Virus record (IMG/VR): IMGVR_UViG_3300009788_000031
Span: 1 to 49,933 of that record
Direction: 5' to 3' (one strand)
From: a virus
DNA: 49,933 nt
Part shown: piece by piece, positions 9,715 through 19,231 of the stretch
Layout of the letters: every line of letters begins with the position of its first letter
How positions within the stretch are numbered: position 1 is the stretch's first letter
The notes under the pieces: generated by a model
The model's database searches: none
What the model was told of the DNA's origin: nothing
What the model saw: only the letters and a program-made list of their open reading frames with translations
Made by a program: the position numbers and the translations under genes

Positions 9715-10637
9715 TGCCATTAGACTTAGCACAATATCCGAGTCAAGGACTTGCCGATCCGATAGTCAGCACAATCAGACGCAATCGTGAACTGCAACGG
9801 CTTGAGACCCAGAAGCAGGAATTGATAGCATCGGGAGACAGGGAATTTCAGCAAGGCGTTGAGATTGCTAAACAGCGTGGTGGTGATGTAACCGGACTTG
9901 AAGGTGTCTCTAAGAGGGTTGGTGAAAGTGCACTGTCTATCAGTAAGCAAACACAGCCTGACCTGCCAGACACAGAGAGACGTGATGCGATGTTTGATCG
10001 TGCAGAGAAGATAGATTCTTATCAATCTTTTCAGTTATTCTCGCAGGAATTTGCAGAGGAAATTTCTAAATCTATGACACCCGAAAGTCTTGAAGAGATT
10101 GGCAATACGTGGAAGCGGCGTGATGAGGAGGCTGGTGTGCTCGGTGCAGAAAAGTTATCATCACAACAGGCACTCACCGCACAGCGCAAAAGAGTAACTC
10201 CCGACAAGCCCATGACTCGAACACAGCAGTTGAAACAGGATGAGTTGGAAGAAAAGGCTGTACGTATAGACGACGTTGGTGGTCGAAGTAGGTCTCTCAA
10301 GCAGGCAGAAGATTATGTTGATGAGCTTGAAAAGAAGATCGCCACTAAACAGTCCGCTATTGACAAAATAGATTTTGCGGCATTAGATGAAGCCGGAAGG
10401 AAAGAAAGCGACATAAATCGAGCAAATCTCAATAACATGATATTTGAGCGCAACGAGGCGATTCAGAAAATCAACGATGCTCGTGAGGAGTTGAAAGTGG
10501 ATAAAAAGCCCGATGAAATAGTAAACGAATTTAACGTGTTTTATGATGGGCTTTCAGATAAAGATAAAGGCATCATAGATACTTTGAAAAGTGAAGGTTA
10601 TACAGATAAAGAAATTATGGAAGAATGGCAACGGTAA
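9714..10637 (+). CDS. Helical internal virion (ejection) protein
   Basis: A 307-residue, highly charged, almost wholly helical protein (Glu, Lys, Arg, Gln-rich; coiled-coil-like around 25-60 and 185-270). There is no Cys and no membrane segment. It overlaps both neighbours (1 nt upstream, 13 nt downstream), so it is made together with the 155-residue and 1641-residue proteins. The set resembles the three-protein ejectosome arrangement of short-tailed phages. No specific family recognised. Confidence 0.5.
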   Translation: MPLDLAQYPSQGLADPIVSTIRRNRELQRLETQKQELIASGDREFQQGVEIAKQRGGDVTGLEGVSKRVGESALSISKQTQPDLPDTERRDAMFDRAEKIDSYQSFQLFSQEFAEEISKSMTPESLEEIGNTWKRRDEEAGVLGAEKLSSQQALTAQRKRVTPDKPMTRTQQLKQDELEEKAVRIDDVGGRSRSLKQAEDYVDELEKKIATKQSAIDKIDFAALDEAGRKESDINRANLNNMIFERNEAIQKINDAREELKVDKKPDEIVNEFNVFYDGLSDKDKGIIDTLKSEGYTDKEIMEEWQR

Positions 10638-13600
10638 ATTCAAATATAGATAGCGTAAGAAAAAGGCTTGATCTTCGACGCAGGATGACTTCCCTGCGCA
10701 ATGATATACCTGTTCATACAAGAATTGCCGAGTTGCGAGTTGCAGGAGCTACTGGACAAATTGATGAGGGGGAGCGTATTTCTCCGGATACTCTCCCTGC
10801 TCCTGCTGTTCCGACAAGTGATGAAAAGAGAACATTCTTTGGTGGCTTAAGTCGTGGCTTAAAAATGTACAAAGAATCTACATTGCCGGAAACTGTAGGT
10901 TCGCTATTAGAAATGACAGGAACTCCACAAGAAACAGAAACCATTACAGGAATAGCCGGAATTACACATAAGCAAAAACCTGAACAAACCGAATTTCAAA
11001 AGAAGCTCTTTAGGAAGGGAACGGAAATAAGGAAAAAAGGTATAGAGTCCCGTGAGGAGTTATTAGAAGAGTTTCCTGAATGGTATCAAGACGCTGTTAC
11101 ATTAAAAACATTTTATAGACCTGAGTTAATTGGTAGAATAATCGGAGAGCAACTCCCTGTACTTGGTACGACAGTTGCTGCTGCTGGTGTCGGAACATTG
11201 GTTGGTGGAGTTCCCGGCGGTGTACTTGCGGGAGCTACTGTTGCGTTTGCGATGGAGAGCGGTGATGCTTATGGTGAAGCGAGAGAAAGCGGAATGGATC
11301 CAGAGGCTGCAGAGGCTGTTGCAATAAGAGTAGGTACTGTCAACGCTGCATTAGAGGTTGTACCTGCAATGGGTATTCTTAAGAAAGCTGGACTTGGCAG
11401 GGCTTTTTCTAAAGCAATGGTAAATCGTTCATTGAAAAAAGGAATAGCGAGAGTTCCGCGTTCAGCACTTGAACAATCACTGACCGAATCTGGTACGGAG
11501 ATACTCCAAGAGTTAAATACTGCTCTCAGTATTTCTAAAGAAAGTGGAAAACCTCTTGACGAGGGAGAGTTGAAACGTCGTCTTGTTGAATCTGGTTATG
11601 CAGGTGGTTTATTGGGATTCATTGGGGGTGGCGGAAGTCAAATTGCTGGTGCGGTAAAGGAAAAAGCTACGGCGGTCAAAGATGAAGCACGAGAAGATGT
11701 TGTCACAAAAGTACCTCCAGAGAGGGATATTGTACGACCAAGCGAGGAAGTTAGCGAGAAAAGAGTTGAACCGGAAGCGGTTAAAGAGCCGGAAAAGAAA
11801 GCCGAACCGGTAGCTGATGCTGAATTTATCGGAATGCAGGACGTTCCTGGTAAAGATGCAATTCCGTTATTTAATATTACGAAGGAGGGTCATCCCAAGT
11901 TCAAGAGTACAGTAACGAAGGAAACGCTTGAGGCTGAAGGCTTGAAAGTTCCGGAGTTTACCGTTCCTGAGAAAAAAGTTGAAGCTCCGAAGGTTGCGGA
12001 AAAACCCGAACCTAAGCCCGCTAAAAAGGAGTTATATAGACCATTTGATGAACTTTTAGATGCAGAATTAAATACAGTTGATTATGATATTACTCCATCT
12101 CAAAGAAGTCAGTTTACAAGAGCAAAGACTACGCTAAAAAACCTTGAAAATAAACATACAGGAATTGTAGATTTTGTAAGAAATAATCCGAGAGACAAAG
12201 ACAAGGGTGGCTATGGAGATAATTTTAATCGTGTATTAACAGCAATGACAAGAATAGAAAATCTTTCGCTTAAACCCAAGCCCGCTAAGGAAGCGTGGGA
12301 GATGACGAGGGGGGAGTTTGATACATCTTCCGAAACGGCATTTCATGGTACAGATAAGGAATTTGATGCGTTTGACATAGGCGAAACTAAAAAGTGGGAC
12401 AAGTTTGGATTATGGTTTACTAAGGGGAAAACCTTTGCCGAATCATTCGGAGGTAAAATTAAATCAGCAAAAGTTGTTCTTGAAAACCCGAAAGTGATTA
12501 CAGCAGAAGCGTGGGATAAAATACGATTAGCACATGCAAAAGATGACGCTTGGTTTAGTCAGTGGAGAGCAGATTTAATCAAGTCTGGTCACGATGGACT
12601 TGTTGTTCAATCTAAGAAAGAGGAATTTGCTGGTCAGATTGTAGAAAAACCAGAAGAGGTGGCTGCATTTTATAATTCTCAGGTTAAAACCCATAAACAA
12701 CTCGTCCAGAAAGCCCTCGCCGAAGGCAAGCCCGTGCCTCCCGAAGTTCTGAAGGACTATCCGGAGTTGAAGGCTAAACCAAAGCGGAAAGTTGAAGCAG
12801 AGCGTAAACCGCAACCGAAGGCAAAGGTAAAAGCAGAAGTAAAACCAGACGTAAAGAAACTCGGTGATGTAACTGGTATTACAAAGGCATTCCTGAAAGG
12901 CTTCTATGAGAGTATTGGCTTTGATCAAATGAATACACCTACACAGGTTCAGGTTAAGGCTACTGTCAAAGAGGTGATCGATGAAGGTCTGTATAATAAT
13001 GCCCCAACTATTGTGTCATCACTACAAAGCGATCCTCGCCCATTGAATTACAAGGAAGAGATGTCTGTTTTGGTATATCAAGCAATGATAACTGATAAGT
13101 ATAATAAAACTATTGAAGACGTTAATGAGCTAAGAAAAGCGGGTGAACTTGATAAAGCCGATGCGGTCTATTCACGTTCACGAGAGATGCTTAATGAGGT
13201 TATTACCATCAATGAAGGTGTTAAAATTATGGGAACTCAGGCAGGTATTTCCTTTAGATTCCTTCAGGTTCAATTAGATAACGCCACATTCACACCAGTT
13301 AATGTGATGGCGTGGGCGAGGGCTGCTAAGGGTGATAAAAAGCTGACACGGGCTGAAGAGTCTAAGTTTGACAACCTGATACAGCGCACTAAGGACATGC
13401 AGAAGCAGGTTGACAAGCTTGAGAAAAAGTCTCAGGAGTTGCAGGATGAAATTGCTGAAAGGGCTGCCAAAAAGATAGTTACAAGAGAAACGAAACGGAA
13501 GGCAAAGCGTGTTGATCTACGTGCAGAGCGTAAACAAATACTTGATGATATTTCAAAGCTTGGTTTCAGGCTTAACGATATAACTGGAGTATCGGCTGAA

Positions 13601-15550
13601 GGTTCATATCTTGTCGGGAAACTGGCTGTTAATTTCATCCGTGAAGGTGCGTTGACGCTTCAAGAAGTAGTTGATAAGGTAATTAAGGTTCTTCCTAATC
13701 ACGATATAACACCTCGTGTTGTCTATGATGCGTTGAACGCTCGTGACCCTGAAATTCAGGCAAAGGCAAAGGGTGATACTGAAAAGCTCATACGTCAACT
13801 CAAGACAGAAGCTCGCTTAACGGCAGAGATTGAAGATGCTGAAAAGGGAGTATTCAAGCCGGTAGAAAAACACGTTACCAGTGTTGCGGTTAAAAGCCTG
13901 ATGGCTAAACTACGCAATCTTAAAAAACTGGCATATAAAACAGAGCGTGATGGGGTTCAGCTTGCCAAGATACTCAGGCAAATATCCGAAGTTGAGGATA
14001 TGATTGATACCCAGTACAGGATTATCAAAAAAGCATCTGAACGGGACTCTGGTGAAATAGCTCAGGCAAAACAGAAACTACGTGATATACGCTCATTAAT
14101 GAATACGAAAGACAAACTCGCTGACCTTCAGCAACAAATGGACACTAAAGAGTTCAGGGTTGAACCTCCTAAAGAGAAGCGTAAACTGCCTCCCGAACTG
14201 GCTAAGGCAAAGATTCAACTTGATCTTGCTCGTAAACAAATCAGACAAGCAATCCGTGATCTTGAAACTCCACGATGGAGAAAAACGCTTGTTGAAGTAA
14301 TTACCGCTCCCCGTGCGTTAATGGCAACCGGTGAAATGTCCTATGCTCTTCGTCAAGGAATGATATTATCGGTTAGACGACCGGTAAAAGCGACTAAGGT
14401 ATTCAAGACAGCAGCAAAAGCATTCTTTAGCAATTATTCCGCTGAACGTGCTGATATTGAAATGAGGGATGATCCGAATCAATTTCTTAGAGAAAAACAT
14501 GGACTATATCTATCGCCATTGAAAGAAGGTGGTTTAAACGAGCGTGAAGAGGTATTCACGAGTAGCCTGTTACAACGAATACCATTAATGGGTCAATGGA
14601 TTAAGGCTGCTGAACGCAATATGATTGTGGGATTAAACCTGCTACGTTCCGGAGTGTTTGATGAATTTGTAAGGAAATTTCCGAACGCAACAAACATCGA
14701 ACTTAATGCTTATGCTGACTATGTGAACGCTGCATCAGGCAGAGGAGACCTGAAAAGTTTTACTCATGCTGCCCATAAACTGTCTATTGTAATGTTTTCG
14801 CCTCGCTATACGGTTAGTAGATTTCAGACACCGTATAAGATTGTGAAATACTGGGAACATAAGCGGGTCAGGAATGAAATCGCTAAGGATTTTGTGGCGT
14901 TCGGGACACTGGGCTTGACGGTATTATCGCTGGCTGCATTTGCTGGAGCTACAGTTGGCATTGATCCAAGAGAGTCTGACTTTGGTAAAATTGTAATTGG
15001 CAATACCAGAATTGATATGTTTGCCGGAATGTTACAGGTCACAAGACTGGCAGCACGTATCGTTTTGAAGATTACTGACCGGATAGGATTAACCGGTAAA
15101 TACTTACCGGATTATGCAAAACGAGCATCAATACTTGAAGAGGTTATGCGTTTCAGTACATACAAATTAAGTCCAACGGTTCATTTACCAAATACTCTAA
15201 TCTCTGGACGTGATGCTGTGGGTAGAAAAGTTGATCCTCCGGAAGCGATTGTAAGAAGCGTAACCCCGCTATTCCTGCAAGAGGGTTATGATGTAGGCAA
15301 GGACGAGGGTTTGGTTGGCGGTATTCTTGCTCTCGCTGGTGCTGGAGTCGGAGTTGGTATTCAGAACTACGAGACAAAAACCGAGTATAAGCGTAGGATA
15401 AAGCAAAGCGAGGTTAATGCAATGAGGGCTGATGGTAAGATTGGCAAGTCCAACAAGATGGCAAATAGATGGAACGTGTTACATAGAAACGACCAGATCG
15501 AACTCGTAACACAAAAAGATGGTAAAACACTTTGGAAGAAAGCTAAATAA
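10625..15550 (+). CDS. Giant polyvalent internal protein with ADP-ribosyltransferase-like domain
   Basis: A 1641-residue protein overlapping the previous gene by 13 nt. Visible regions: a hydrophobic Gly/Ala-rich segment (~175-220) and another (~320-340), possibly membrane-inserting; Lys/Pro/Glu linkers (~365-470); an ART-like domain (~570-690) with His574 in FHGT, LWFTKGKTFAESFG, DGLVV and Glu674 in IVEKPEEVAAFY; a long helical region (~900-1230); a conserved-looking C-terminal block with LLRSGVFDEF and a hydrophobic stretch FGTLGLTVLSLAAFAG. The H...G-x-W-F-T...E plan is that of ART-PolyVal-type domains in large phage polyvalent proteins. It is probably packaged and injected with DNA, where the ART could modify host proteins or nucleic acid. 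The catalytic assignment is by motif only. Confidence 0.65.
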   Translation: MATVNSNIDSVRKRLDLRRRMTSLRNDIPVHTRIAELRVAGATGQIDEGERISPDTLPAPAVPTSDEKRTFFGGLSRGLKMYKESTLPETVGSLLEMTGTPQETETITGIAGITHKQKPEQTEFQKKLFRKGTEIRKKGIESREELLEEFPEWYQDAVTLKTFYRPELIGRIIGEQLPVLGTTVAAAGVGTLVGGVPGGVLAGATVAFAMESGDAYGEARESGMDPEAAEAVAIRVGTVNAALEVVPAMGILKKAGLGRAFSKAMVNRSLKKGIARVPRSALEQSLTESGTEILQELNTALSISKESGKPLDEGELKRRLVESGYAGGLLGFIGGGGSQIAGAVKEKATAVKDEAREDVVTKVPPERDIVRPSEEVSEKRVEPEAVKEPEKKAEPVADAEFIGMQDVPGKDAIPLFNITKEGHPKFKSTVTKETLEAEGLKVPEFTVPEKKVEAPKVAEKPEPKPAKKELYRPFDELLDAELNTVDYDITPSQRSQFTRAKTTLKNLENKHTGIVDFVRNNPRDKDKGGYGDNFNRVLTAMTRIENLSLKPKPAKEAWEMTRGEFDTSSETAFHGTDKEFDAFDIGETKKWDKFGLWFTKGKTFAESFGGKIKSAKVVLENPKVITAEAWDKIRLAHAKDDAWFSQWRADLIKSGHDGLVVQSKKEEFAGQIVEKPEEVAAFYNSQVKTHKQLVQKALAEGKPVPPEVLKDYPELKAKPKRKVEAERKPQPKAKVKAEVKPDVKKLGDVTGITKAFLKGFYESIGFDQMNTPTQVQVKATVKEVIDEGLYNNAPTIVSSLQSDPRPLNYKEEMSVLVYQAMITDKYNKTIEDVNELRKAGELDKADAVYSRSREMLNEVITINEGVKIMGTQAGISFRFLQVQLDNATFTPVNVMAWARAAKGDKKLTRAEESKFDNLIQRTKDMQKQVDKLEKKSQELQDEIAERAAKKIVTRETKRKAKRVDLRAERKQILDDISKLGFRLNDITGVSAEGSYLVGKLAVNFIREGALTLQEVVDKVIKVLPNHDITPRVVYDALNARDPEIQAKAKGDTEKLIRQLKTEARLTAEIEDAEKGVFKPVEKHVTSVAVKSLMAKLRNLKKLAYKTERDGVQLAKILRQISEVEDMIDTQYRIIKKASERDSGEIAQAKQKLRDIRSLMNTKDKLADLQQQMDTKEFRVEPPKEKRKLPPELAKAKIQLDLARKQIRQAIRDLETPRWRKTLVEVITAPRALMATGEMSYALRQGMILSVRRPVKATKVFKTAAKAFFSNYSAERADIEMRDDPNQFLREKHGLYLSPLKEGGLNEREEVFTSSLLQRIPLMGQWIKAAERNMIVGLNLLRSGVFDEFVRKFPNATNIELNAYADYVNAASGRGDLKSFTHAAHKLSIVMFSPRYTVSRFQTPYKIVKYWEHKRVRNEIAKDFVAFGTLGLTVLSLAAFAGATVGIDPRESDFGKIVIGNTRIDMFAGMLQVTRLAARIVLKITDRIGLTGKYLPDYAKRASILEEVMRFSTYKLSPTVHLPNTLISGRDAVGRKVDPPEAIVRSVTPLFLQEGYDVGKDEGLVGGILALAGAGVGVGIQNYETKTEYKRRIKQSEVNAMRADGKIGKSNKMANRWNVLHRNDQIELVTQKDGKTLWKKAK

Positions 15551-15562
15551 AGGAACTTCATA

Positions 15563-16384
15563 ATGAGACGATTAACAGTAGTGCTGGTGGTATTGTTTAT
15601 GGTGGGAATGGCGAGTGCTGTTGACCCCTATGACTACCAGAAATTTTACCAAAAGCAGAATGCGGGTCATCTGATCGGGGGTGAGCATACTCCGATAATT
15701 TACAGCGGTTCTGGGATGTGCAGTAACACCAGTTCGGTAGTGTACACAACCAGATGGTTGTTGGTCGGATTTGCAGAAGGCGCAACACGGAGAGACAGTA
15801 AAGATATTTCTTACTTCAATCCAGAGATATTCACTGTTGGGATTAGGCTTGATATTGATGGCAGTGATTGTGGTCTGACAAGTGCTTATTTTGAGTATTG
15901 CTTGGACTCGGCTGAAACAGATCGAATAAAGTTGACACTCGGAAACAACACTCAGCCTCTTGTTGAGTTCTTGATTGATGATGTGATAACCGGTAGCATA
16001 TCCGGCGCAACGGCTAAAATCTTTGAAATCTCTATTGTTGGTGCGGATACTTTTCTACTCTGTCATGGTGTTGAGGGGGTATTTGATGTTACTCCCGCTG
16101 TAGATGTTGTAACGGGAAGCTTGTCTGGTGTATCTGCTGAAATCAGCGCAAAGTCAAGTATCTGGGATCGTTCAGGCTGGAACGCTGACAGTTCAAACTT
16201 CTTTATCGGTGATTTTTACACTCGCTTGAAATATGGTCAAGGGAAATATGAGGTAATTACCGATTCATCAAGATATTACTGGATGAAGCACGAGAGGCTT
16301 ATCGGTGGTTATTATAGAATGATATTCGAGAGTGATTCTGCTGGTGAATCAACGGTAAACTGGACTCTAATCTGTGAGAATTAA
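15563..16384 (+). CDS. Exported protein with Sec signal peptide, next to ejection genes
   Basis: A 273-residue protein with a textbook signal peptide, MRRLTVVLVVLFMVGMASA, cut before VDP. The mature part is beta-rich with two similar stretches (IDDVITGSISGATAKI near 140 and VDVVTGSLSGVSAEI near 180), so a short internal duplication is likely. It has several Cys residues, which fits an oxidising periplasmic or extracellular location. SD AAGGAAC precedes the ATG at 15563. It lies between the giant internal protein and another exported protein. No family recognised. It could be a surface-displayed fibre, an exclusion factor or a secreted adhesin. Confidence 0.65.
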   Translation: MRRLTVVLVVLFMVGMASAVDPYDYQKFYQKQNAGHLIGGEHTPIIYSGSGMCSNTSSVVYTTRWLLVGFAEGATRRDSKDISYFNPEIFTVGIRLDIDGSDCGLTSAYFEYCLDSAETDRIKLTLGNNTQPLVEFLIDDVITGSISGATAKIFEISIVGADTFLLCHGVEGVFDVTPAVDVVTGSLSGVSAEISAKSSIWDRSGWNADSSNFFIGDFYTRLKYGQGKYEVITDSSRYYWMKHERLIGGYYRMIFESDSAGESTVNWTLICEN

Positions 16385-16385
16385 G

Positions 16386-17894
16386 ATGAAGCGATTACCG
16401 TTTATATTACTCACGCTACTTCTGATAGCTACGTCTCTGTTCGGTCAGGAGCGTTGGGGTCGAGATGGCTCGTGGGGTCGCAACGACATTGCTTGGGGGA
16501 GGGGGGCTGTCAATACTCCGATTCAGTTTATCAGCGAGTGGGAAACAGAGAATGCTGGTTCTGCTACTAAGACGATAGTATTACCACTCACAAATGATTC
16601 CGATCTTAATATAAATGTGAACTGGGGAGATGGTAGTTATAGTCATATTACTGCTGGTAACTGGGATACGGACAATACACATCTCTACGCCACAACTGGC
16701 ACTAAGACTATTAAGATTACTGGTACTTTACAAGGTTTTCAGTTTGATAATGCCGGTGATATACTTAAAATCACTGAAATTTCACAGTGGGGGGGTTTTG
16801 ATGTTTCGACAAATTGTGCGTTTTATGCGTGTGCTAATCTTGTTGTAAGCGCAACCGATTTTCCTTTAATTAGCACTTCTGATTTAATAAATACATTTCG
16901 TGGCGCGACAAGCTTAACATCTATCGGTGACCCTACTGGCTGGAATATTACTGGTGTAACTTCTATGCAAAATCTGTTACGTGGTACAGCTTTTGATCAG
17001 GACTTAAGTTCTTGGGATATTAGTCTTGTTACAGTTATGTCAAATATGCTTGAGGGTAACACTACCCTTTCAACAGCAAACTACTCAGCTATGCTAATTG
17101 CTTGGGAAGCTGGTGCTCATCAAGATAATGTAGTAGCTCACTTTGGGGATGCTACCTACTCTTTTGAAGCAGCAGCAGCACATGCAGCATTGATTGATGA
17201 TGGGTGGACAATTACTGATGGCGGTGATGAAATACCTGGACTTGTTGCATTCTTTCCAATGTCTCAAGTTCAAGCATCAGGTACAACAATAAATGATTTA
17301 AGTTCAACGGAAAATGATGGAACTGCCGCAAATGCTCCTTCGTTTGTAACAGGAAGAGATGCTGTTGCTAATCGTTCTATTCAATTTGATCCTGGTGCAA
17401 GTGATGAAATTGTTATTACTGACAACGCTGCATATAACATAGCTACAACACTAAGTGTATCTGTCTGGTTTAAGAATGACGATGCAGGTCTTGTTGGAGT
17501 TGAAACTCTTGTAAGTAAATGGCAAGCTGCTGTAGGGAAAAGGGAGTGGATGGTACGGGTTGACGCTGATGAGAAAATAAGGATATTTTTCTCTGCTGAT
17601 GGAACGACTAACGATTATTGGGTTTCAACCAATGCAATTACTCCTAATGTTTCAAACCTCTTAATCTTTACCTACAATGCAGGTACTGTAAATGTTAGAC
17701 TAAATGGTGCTGCTCTTACCGGAGATTGGGCTGCGGCGGGCATAAATAGTATTCGCAATGATAATGTAAATGTGGTAATTGGGAATTATGATGGTGCTAC
17801 TGCATTCTGGGACGGGGCAATTCAAGATGCGTTAATCTATAATCGAGTAATAACAGGTGGTGAGATAGCAATAATTGAAGCAGGAGACTTTTAA
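16386..17894 (+). CDS. Exported BspA-like / LamG-domain adhesin
   Basis: A 502-residue protein from ATG 16386 (in-frame GTG 16374 would overlap the previous gene by 11 nt). It has a signal peptide of about 20 residues ending SLFG before QERWG. Next is a PKD-like strand set with NWGDGSY and a TGTKTIKITG turn (~60-100), then a BspA/DUF285-type repeat region (~135-245; FRGATSLTSIGD, WNITGVTSMQNLLRG, SSWDISLVTVMSNMLEG), then a LamG-like jelly-roll (~280-500; SIQFDPG, LSVSVWFKND, ALIYNRVITGGEI). Such domains bind glycans or surfaces. In a phage this suits receptor binding, but the signal peptide implies export from the infected cell. The downstream gene starts on the last base of its stop. Confidence 0.7.
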   Translation: MKRLPFILLTLLLIATSLFGQERWGRDGSWGRNDIAWGRGAVNTPIQFISEWETENAGSATKTIVLPLTNDSDLNINVNWGDGSYSHITAGNWDTDNTHLYATTGTKTIKITGTLQGFQFDNAGDILKITEISQWGGFDVSTNCAFYACANLVVSATDFPLISTSDLINTFRGATSLTSIGDPTGWNITGVTSMQNLLRGTAFDQDLSSWDISLVTVMSNMLEGNTTLSTANYSAMLIAWEAGAHQDNVVAHFGDATYSFEAAAAHAALIDDGWTITDGGDEIPGLVAFFPMSQVQASGTTINDLSSTENDGTAANAPSFVTGRDAVANRSIQFDPGASDEIVITDNAAYNIATTLSVSVWFKNDDAGLVGVETLVSKWQAAVGKREWMVRVDADEKIRIFFSADGTTNDYWVSTNAITPNVSNLLIFTYNAGTVNVRLNGAALTGDWAAAGINSIRNDNVNVVIGNYDGATAFWDGAIQDALIYNRVITGGEIAIIEAGDF

Positions 17895-18367
17895 TGAGAG
17901 CTATAATATGCACAGACAGAGAGTGGCAAGCTCTTGAAAAACTGGCTTATGATGGGCTGGTCAAGGATAAAGTGATTGATGAGACACTAAGGGACGAGGA
18001 GACTGGTAAGCTTGACAAGCAGGTTTACAGCACTCCAATCAGACACCATGACGGCAGACTTGCGTTCAGGGTTGAAGAGCGGGTAGAGAAATACTTGCCA
18101 GACCTTGAGAAAGTCATTGAACTTAGCTGGGATTGGTTCTGTCCTGCACATCAGATTAGAAGGCATAAAGTGCCGATATATTGGTGCGCATATAGTTATG
18201 ACCATTCTAAACTGTACTTCACAGGAGTTGTTGATGTTGGACAGGAGCTGACTACAGGACAACCTCATTTGCTTGTCGCTGACACTGAAGCGGAGCTTGA
18301 AAAGAAGGTTGATTCGGTATTTGGAGAAGGTTACCATCAGAGGCGGAAACCAAAGGAGGACTTCTGA
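17894..18367 (+). CDS. Hypothetical protein between fibre-type and lysis genes
   Basis: A 157-residue soluble protein with a TAATG overlap to the LamG-type gene. The middle has an aromatic-rich segment (WDWFCPAHQIRRHKVPIYW) followed by YSYDHSKLYFTGVVDVG. No signal peptide, membrane segment or known catalytic motif was identified. Coupling suggests it works with the upstream surface protein, for example as a chaperone or fibre assembly factor; this is inference only. Confidence 0.55.
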   Translation: MRAIICTDREWQALEKLAYDGLVKDKVIDETLRDEETGKLDKQVYSTPIRHHDGRLAFRVEERVEKYLPDLEKVIELSWDWFCPAHQIRRHKVPIYWCAYSYDHSKLYFTGVVDVGQELTTGQPHLLVADTEAELEKKVDSVFGEGYHQRRKPKEDF

Positions 18368-18368
18368 T

Positions 18369-18647
18369 ATGGATCAGGCTATGGAAAACCGCATATTCGA
18401 CAAACTGAGCGAAATCAAGGATGACCAAAACGATAAGCATACTGCGGTGATTGGGAGATTGTCGGCTATTGATGCACGTCTTACTGCGCAGAACGGCAGT
18501 ATAGGCGATAACTCTGCGGATATAAAAGACAACGAAAAAGATATTGTAAGGCTGAAAATCATAACAGCAAGAATCAGAACAGTTGGTATTGTTGTGGGAA
18601 GTATAGCAGGAATCGCAATAGCAATTTTTGAGATATTCATTAAGTAA
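18369..18647 (+). CDS. C-terminally anchored membrane protein, XhlA/holin-like
   Basis: A 92-residue protein. AAGGAGGA (18353-18360) lies 8 nt before the ATG, a very strong SD. The N-terminal ~65 residues are polar and heptad-like; the last ~24 (IRTVGIVVGSIAGIAIAIFE) form one membrane helix. This layout matches hemolysin XhlA-type and related phage proteins that sit beside holins. With two further small membrane proteins and an amidase following, it is probably part of the lysis cassette. Confidence 0.65.
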   Translation: MDQAMENRIFDKLSEIKDDQNDKHTAVIGRLSAIDARLTAQNGSIGDNSADIKDNEKDIVRLKIITARIRTVGIVVGSIAGIAIAIFEIFIK

Positions 18648-18795
18648 TTAAACTTATTACAATCTGTAATGGGTTGAAACACAGGGGGTAAACGATAGGG
18701 ACTTTTACTGGAAACAAACTCATCTTGAAGGCAATTAAGTCTTTATAAAACAAGATGTGATTTGGAAATTTCACAGAAATAAACAGGAGTCAATA
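18648..18795 (+). other. Spacer inside the lysis block with inverted repeats
   Basis: This 148-nt gap holds three small inverted repeats: ATTACA/TGTAAT near 18658-18672, CATCTTG/CAAGATG about 30 nt apart near 18720-18757, and TGTGA/TCACA just before the next SD (CAGGAG). No convincing promoter or terminator with T-run was seen. It may be a leader controlling timing of the holin genes. Confidence 0.3.
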
Positions 18796-18924
18796 ATGGA
18801 CTGGATAGTAGGTCAAGTAATTATGGTAGTTATCGCTTTGGCATTTGCGTTCTTTGTGATTGGAATGCCAATTATATACCATTTTCAAGAGACGAAAAGG
18901 AGTAAGTTAATATGGAAGGTATAA
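18796..18924 (+). CDS. Very small single-span membrane protein (holin candidate)
   Basis: A 42-residue ORF with SD CAGGAG. Residues about 5-29 form one strongly hydrophobic helix (VIMVVIALAFAFFVIGMPII), followed by a short basic tail. It ends 13 nt inside the next gene, whose SD (AAAAGGAG) lies within its coding sequence. A small membrane protein overlapping another in front of an amidase fits a holin or holin/antiholin pair. Confidence 0.6.
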   Translation: MDWIVGQVIMVVIALAFAFFVIGMPIIYHFQETKRSKLIWKV

Positions 18925-19172
18925 CAGAGTTTTTAACATCACCGCTTGGAATGGTTGTTGGAGGTGGTGTTATAGCTATACTGCTTGCGGTTGGGAATAA
19001 ATTTCTTTCGGATGAGCGGTGTGAGGCAATAGGAGCGAAACATGGTCTCTGGTCAACCACAATCGGAACAATGAAATTTGGTAAGGTGTGGAATAAGGTC
19101 GAGAACTTCTTCCAGCGTAAACGTAAAGCTTATTTCAAGGGCTTTGATCGTGGAGCAGACTCCGATGACTAA
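18912..19172 (+). CDS. Small membrane protein, holin candidate
   Basis: An 86-residue protein with SD AAGGAG. One hydrophobic segment lies at about 10-28 (PLGMVVGGGVIAILLAVG), followed by an amphipathic and basic C-terminal half with a charged end. It overlaps the 42-residue membrane ORF by 13 nt. The topology suits a one-span holin (class III) or a pinholin partner. Which of the three small membrane proteins triggers lysis cannot be told from sequence. Confidence 0.6.
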   Translation: MEGITEFLTSPLGMVVGGGVIAILLAVGNKFLSDERCEAIGAKHGLWSTTIGTMKFGKVWNKVENFFQRKRKAYFKGFDRGADSDD

Positions 19173-19190
19173 ACAAGTGTAACCCAAATT

Positions 19191-19231
19191 CGTTTCCTTT
19201 AGTAAGACAATTAAATTCACCAGAGGAAACG
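19191..19231 (+). promoter_or_regulatory. Hairpin that buries the SD of the next gene
   Basis: CGTTTCCT (19191-19198) is the exact complement of AGGAAACG (19224-19231), which contains the SD GAGG and ends right at the ATG (19232). Folding would hide the ribosome site, so translation of the 105-residue protein is probably low or conditional, or depends on ribosomes arriving from upstream. Confidence 0.5.
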
